Below are positions 6,808 to 9,634 of a DNA stretch of 9,634 bases, piece after piece. This DNA comes from Deltaproteobacteria bacterium. GTDB taxonomy: Bacteria; Desulfobacterota; Binatia; UBA9968; CAXXLF01. The notes under the pieces were generated by a model. The model saw only the letters and a program-made list of their open reading frames with translations, was not told where the DNA came from and ran no database searches. Both the position numbers and the translations under genes were made by a program. Within the stretch, counting starts at the first letter, position 1, and the number at the start of each line of letters is the position of its first letter. The DNA is taken from assembly GCA_022571535.1 (NCBI GenBank), contig JACZXR010000054.1, forward strand, positions 1 to 9,634. The letters run 5' to 3'.

Positions 6808-8319
6808 ATGCACGACGACGACGACCACCCAGAGCATTTTCATATCGAACCGGACGACATCATAGAGGACATCGAAGGTCTGGAAATGTTCTCGCTCCGG
6901 AGTGTCGGGATCGACATCGGTTCCTCGACATCCCATCTCGTCTTTTCTCATTTGACCCTGAGGAGAGAAGGCGCCAACCTGTCTACCCGATTCAGAGTGA
7001 CCGACCGGGAGATCCTCTATCGATCTCCGATTCTGCTCACGCCATACAGCTCAGGAACATTGATCGACACAGATAAAGTCAAGGACTTTATCCATGAATC
7101 CTACCGCATGGCGGGCTTCACCCACGATGATGTAGATACGGGGGCCGTTGTTATTACGGGTGAGGCCCTGAACAAAGAGAATTCCAAGCCAATCCTGGAA
7201 TATTTTGCGAAAGATTCAGGAAAATTTATCTGCGCGTCTGCCGGACCGAACCATGAGGCACTGCTTGCGGCCTATGGTTGCGGGGCAGTGGACCTATCCA
7301 AAACCGAGAAGGCGGGCGTTTTGAACGTCGACGCAGGAGGTGGCACAACCAAGTTTTCCCTTATTCAAAATGGCGTGGTGACACAGACTGCCGCCATCAA
7401 CGTAGGGGCCCGGCTTATCGCCTTCGACGAGAACGGCACCGTGGCGAGAGTCGAAACGCCCGCAAAATTCATAATGAAGGAGCTGGGATATACGGTTGAG
7501 CTGGGCAAGAAATTAACCGAGAAGGAAAAAGAGGACTTTGCCGGGCTTATGGCGAACTACATCTTTGAGGTCATTCACGGAGGCCCTTCATCGCCGCTGG
7601 CAAAAAAGCTCATGATCACCGATCCGCTCAAAGATTACCATGGCCTCAAGCAGATCGATTATATCGTCTTTTCGGGAGGGGTCTCCGAATACATCTACGA
7701 CCACGACAAAACCGCGTATGGTGACGTCGGCCCCCTCCTGGGCAAAAAAGTCAGGGAACATCTAGCCAAGATACCCAAGAGAGATTTCCTCCGCGAACCC
7801 ATGGAAGGGATTCGGGCCACAGTCATTGGCGCCGGAGAGTACACCATACAGGCAAGCGGCAACACCAGCTACATCTCCAGCACCGACGCAATGCCCGCTT
7901 TCGGCCTCAAGGTCATTCGGGCCTTTATAGATCCGGACGAACCGGCAGAGCAGTCTATAAAGAGTGCACTAACAAAATTCGACCTGCCCTGCTATACCTC
8001 GGGACTTGCGCTTGCGCTCTCTCTCAACGGCCAGTTGGATTATCAATTAATAAAAAAAGTTGCTGACGGCATTGCGGCGGTTTTAAAAAAATCCGATGCC
8101 CCCACTGCGCCCCTATTCCTGGTCCTGGAAATCGATGTGGCAAAGTCGCTCGGCGCCATACTCAAAGAAGAGCTGAAGGTGATGCAAGAGGTCATTGCAG
8201 TGGACGGGATCGATGTGGGCGATCTGGATTTCATTGATATCGGTCGTCCAATGGGCATTACAGAGGTGATCCCCGTCACGATAAGATCTTTCATGTTTCC
8301 GACAAGCAGGTTGGGATAG
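6808..8319 (+). CDS. eutA: EutA-family ammonia-lyase reactivating factor homologue
   Basis: This encodes 503 residues from the ATG at 6808. E. coli EutA, about 467 residues, is an ATP-dependent chaperone-like factor that swaps damaged cobalamin out of ethanolamine ammonia-lyase. The actin/Hsp70 ATPase fold is visible: phosphate-1 motif VGIDIGSSTSHLVFS from residue 33; ILYRSPILLTPY; VDTGAVVITGEAL; phosphate-2 motif NVDAGGGTTKFSL from residue 173; and FSGGVSEYIY from residue 288. These match EutA rather than other members of the fold. The first 20 residues are rich in Asp and His (MHDDDDHPEHFHIEP), an extension absent from the E. coli protein and possibly metal-binding. An alternative start at 6886 would remove it. 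It lies 47 bases after the cupin gene. No EutB or EutC is present in the window, so its client enzyme is unknown. Confidence 0.87.
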   Translation: MHDDDDHPEHFHIEPDDIIEDIEGLEMFSLRSVGIDIGSSTSHLVFSHLTLRREGANLSTRFRVTDREILYRSPILLTPYSSGTLIDTDKVKDFIHESYRMAGFTHDDVDTGAVVITGEALNKENSKPILEYFAKDSGKFICASAGPNHEALLAAYGCGAVDLSKTEKAGVLNVDAGGGTTKFSLIQNGVVTQTAAINVGARLIAFDENGTVARVETPAKFIMKELGYTVELGKKLTEKEKEDFAGLMANYIFEVIHGGPSSPLAKKLMITDPLKDYHGLKQIDYIVFSGGVSEYIYDHDKTAYGDVGPLLGKKVREHLAKIPKRDFLREPMEGIRATVIGAGEYTIQASGNTSYISSTDAMPAFGLKVIRAFIDPDEPAEQSIKSALTKFDLPCYTSGLALALSLNGQLDYQLIKKVADGIAAVLKKSDAPTAPLFLVLEIDVAKSLGAILKEELKVMQEVIAVDGIDVGDLDFIDIGRPMGITEVIPVTIRSFMFPTSRLG

Positions 8320-8354
8320 GCAAGAGCGACCGATTGCGAAAGCATCCCGCTGCT

Positions 8355-8849
8355 CTATGGGAGGGAGGTCATATGGAGAGAGATTCCCGCGCAGCGGAAG
8401 CCCTTGACCATGTTCTTCCAATGGGGACGATAGCGATGTGAACAGTCGCAGGTGCCCATGGGTCCACAGAGGGACTTGAAGGGGCCTTCTTCAGTGGGCA
8501 CCTCCGTAGAGGTCCATTCCCATATGTCTCCACCTTTCTGTAGCTTACCTGCCTCACAGACACCCCGCCACTCTTCCACTGTGGGGAGGCGCTTTCCTCC
8601 CGCCCACTGACAGTATGCCACTGCATCATGCCAGGTCACCAGGACAACCGGTTCATTCTCCATTCCCTCGGGGTAGCGGCCGTTCATCCAATTATCTGGG
8701 GTTTGATGTCCGGTATCTCGGACGAACTTCATGTACTCCCGGTGAGTCACCTCATGGGGGTCAAGAGATGCATCAGATGAAACAAATAGAAAGGATAGAA
8801 AGATAGCCGCGAGATAGTACGAGGGAATTTTACGCTTGTGTCCTGTCAC
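8355..8849 (-). CDS. Short exported protein with FGE-sulfatase (SUMF1-like) fold
   Basis: From the GTG at 8849 this is 164 residues. A Sec-type signal peptide is visible: KRK, then a hydrophobic run YYLAAIFLSFLFV, with likely cleavage near SSDA (residue 27). The mature part shows, in order, the landmarks of the formylglycine-generating-enzyme fold: HEVTHREYMKFV (33-43), EPVVLVTWHDAVAYCQWA (66-83), KRLPTVEEWRG (86-96), GDIWEWTSTE (107-116) and a C-terminal GFRCA (150-154). The stretch 126-141 (SLCGPMGTCDC...HRYR) lies where true FGE carries its active-site cysteines. The usual N-terminal GxFxMG part and the YPWG loop are missing, so the domain is about half normal size. The family includes formylglycine formation, EgtB-type sulfoxide synthesis and many non-enzymatic exported proteins; which applies is unknown. 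An ATG at 8969 gives a longer frame but has no ribosome site and would bury the signal peptide. Confidence 0.75.
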   Translation of the reverse strand: MTGHKRKIPSYYLAAIFLSFLFVSSDASLDPHEVTHREYMKFVRDTGHQTPDNWMNGRYPEGMENEPVVLVTWHDAVAYCQWAGGKRLPTVEEWRGVCEAGKLQKGGDIWEWTSTEVPTEEGPFKSLCGPMGTCDCSHRYRPHWKNMVKGFRCAGISLHMTSLP

Positions 8850-8860
8850 ACCTAGCAGAG

Positions 8861-8869
8861 CCTCCTCCC
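8861..8869 (-). promoter_or_regulatory. Ribosome binding site supporting the GTG start at 8849
   Basis: Read on the minus strand, GGGAGGAGG ends 11 bases before the GTG. This strong site, together with the signal peptide that begins directly after the GTG, is why 8849 is preferred over the ATG at 8969. Confidence 0.6.
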
Positions 8870-8883
8870 ACGATCCGATGTTT

Positions 8884-8929
8884 CTACCACGGAATCGGCG
8901 ACGTGCCAAGACAAGACGTGTTGTGGTAG
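8884..8929. promoter_or_regulatory. Inverted repeat overlapping the promoter of the divergent exported-protein genes
   Basis: CTACCAC (8884-8890) and GTGGTAG (8923-8929) are perfect 7-bp inverted arms separated by 32 bases. The right arm ends 9 bases before the TATAAT at 8939. It lies between the FGE-like gene and the small exported-protein gene, so it could be an operator for either or both. GACGTG also occurs twice between the arms. The long loop makes a hairpin terminator unlikely. Confidence 0.3.
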
Positions 8930-8938
8930 TCGCAAGGG

Positions 8939-8944
8939 TATAAT
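8939..8944 (+). promoter_or_regulatory. Perfect -10 box (TATAAT) for the small exported-protein gene
   Basis: TATAAT matches the sigma-70 -10 consensus exactly and would start transcription near 8951, giving a leader of about 44 bases to the ATG at 8995. No good -35 is seen at 16-18 bases upstream, where an inverted-repeat arm lies instead, so activator-dependence is possible. Confidence 0.5.
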
Positions 8945-8994
8945 ATAAAAACACGGACCATTTACTCATCTAACACAGAAAGAGAGGAAACATT

Positions 8995-9302
8995 ATGTTC
9001 CTGAAGGTTCTATATTTAACCCTCCTCGTCTTCTTGTCCAGCAGTTTTCCCGTATACCCCTGACGCTCGAGGAGATCCTCACCCTCAAAAATGCTGGTGT
9101 AACCGACAAGACAATTCAGATGATCCTTCAGCAGGAACATAAAGAGATATTCATTGCTGAACGTCTGGGTATCTGGACAACCAGGGACGGCAGGACAATC
9201 CGCTCCACGCCGCTCAGCTCCCGCGAGTGTCAGCAGGACCATTACCCGACAGTCGTCCATCCCCATATCAAGCTCAGCCATCCCAAGAACCTAAATCATT
9301 AA
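8995..9302 (+). pseudogene. Small exported protein gene split by a one-base frameshift
   Basis: A good GAGAGG ribosome site precedes ATG 8995, which begins a typical signal peptide (MFLKVLYLTLLVFLSSSF) ending VYP at a TGA (9061-9063). From 9060 the next frame is open without any start codon nearby and reads LTLEEILTLKNAGVTDKTIQ, then MILQQEHKEIF and GIWTTRDGRTI, to a TAA at 9300-9302. One extra C in the CCCC run at 9057-9060 would fuse the two parts into a protein of about 102 residues. The LTLEEIL-LK-AGV-D-TIQ-MI pattern resembles the start of a recurrent family of short exported bacterial proteins, known to me only as uncharacterised. It could be a real disruption, a sequencing error in a homopolymer, or programmed frameshifting; the first two are more likely. 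It is divergent from the FGE-like gene. Confidence 0.65.
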
Positions 9303-9394
9303 AAATAGACATAAGGTCCTCCATTCTATGACTGCAAGGGCAGAAATAGATTCGGACTCGAACAATACAGGTCAAAACAGGATAAAACAACAAC

Positions 9395-9400
9395 GGAGGA
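9395..9400 (+). promoter_or_regulatory. Shine-Dalgarno site of the right-edge gene
   Basis: GGAGGA lies 9 bases before the ATG at 9410 and fixes that start. The 107 bases between 9303 and 9409 show no terminator or clear promoter. Confidence 0.6.
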
Positions 9401-9409
9401 GTCACGGTA

Positions 9410-9634
9410 ATGGCAAGAATGAATTCTAGAGCGATGCGGGCATGGACGACCCTGGAGATCGTCACGGAGGTGTACAAGAGGAAAATGTTCAATCTGGGAA
9501 GCGCCGTGACGATCTCCATACGGTCCAGCAAAGAAGAGGAGACCCCCCAGCCTGCCCTGAATGTGGGAGTCGGCGGCGAAGTGTTGGGCGGTATGCTGGC
9601 ACCCATCGAAGTCGGCAAAAGGCGGGTCGATCTT
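9410..9634 (+). CDS. N-terminal fragment of an unidentified protein, possibly solute-binding-like
   Basis: The first 75 codons are present and remain open to the window edge. The protein starts MARMNSRAMRAWTTLEIV and has no signal peptide. After a charged stretch (SSKEEETPQP) comes LNVGVGGEVLGGMLAPIEVG followed by KRRVDL. The small-residue strand-loop-helix and the closing RVDL resemble the first beta-strand and ligand loop of TRAP-TAXI or related periplasmic-binding-type folds, but this is a weak impression from a fragment. The strong ribosome site and coding-like composition make it a real gene; its function is not established. Confidence 0.6.
   Translation, partial: MARMNSRAMRAWTTLEIVTEVYKRKMFNLGSAVTISIRSSKEEETPQPALNVGVGGEVLGGMLAPIEVGKRRVDL

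Noticed and set aside
8850..8969. A 40-residue N-terminal extension of the FGE-like protein from the ATG at 8969.
   Set aside because: It lacks a ribosome site, would overlap the divergent promoter and would make the signal peptide internal.
8995..9302. The small exported protein as a substrate of the neighbouring FGE-like protein.
   Set aside because: The sulfatase maturation motif CxPxR is absent; its only cysteine lies in an SSRECQQ context.
9274..9618. A 114-codon minus-strand reading frame opposite the right-edge gene.
   Set aside because: It is antisense to a frame with a better ribosome site and coding-like composition, and has no recognisable domain.
1..9634. CRISPR arrays, tRNA or rRNA genes, insertion sequences and phage genes.
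   Set aside because: No regularly spaced direct repeats, cloverleaf-like segments, transposase motifs or terminal inverted repeats were seen by eye on either strand.

Overview
The window is bacterial chromosomal DNA of moderately high GC, densely coding, with Shine-Dalgarno-led genes. It opens in the last 67 codons of an F1Fo ATP synthase alpha subunit and continues through gamma, beta and epsilon in the standard bacterial order. The gene content (bacterial-type F-ATPase, a Hsp70/actin-fold EutA protein, cupins, Sec-type signal peptides on small proteins) would fit an environmental Gram-negative such as a Desulfobacterota- or Methylomirabilota-like lineage. That placement is a guess, because nothing here is a taxonomic marker I can read without alignment.

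Layout. Positions 1-2916 hold the plus-strand atpA(partial)-atpG-atpD-atpC cluster, with translationally coupled junctions at A/G and D/C. Positions 3061-4380 encode a MscS-family mechanosensitive channel with its own strong ribosome binding site. A convergent gap follows, then a minus-strand EamA/DMT permease (4546-5403). A 220-base divergent region with short inverted repeats separates it from a plus-strand pair: a two-barrel cupin protein (start 5624 preferred) and a EutA-family reactivating-factor homologue (start 6808 preferred). Convergent to EutA is a short exported protein with the formylglycine-generating-enzyme/sulfatase-modifying fold (minus strand, GTG start at 8849). Divergent from that, behind a perfect TATAAT, is a small exported-protein gene whose signal peptide and mature part lie in different frames (8995-9302). 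At the right edge a new gene starts at 9410 and runs out of the window; it may be a solute-binding-type protein.

How the genes fit together. The ATP synthase block is ordinary housekeeping. MscS (osmotic relief) and the DMT permease are stand-alone membrane functions. The most interesting part is the cupin-EutA pair. EutA normally reactivates the B12-dependent ethanolamine ammonia-lyase, but no lyase subunits are in the window and the partner here is a cupin with two complementary, incomplete metal sites. The right end, with two divergent exported proteins around one regulatory region, is the least conventional section, and one of the two genes appears frameshifted.
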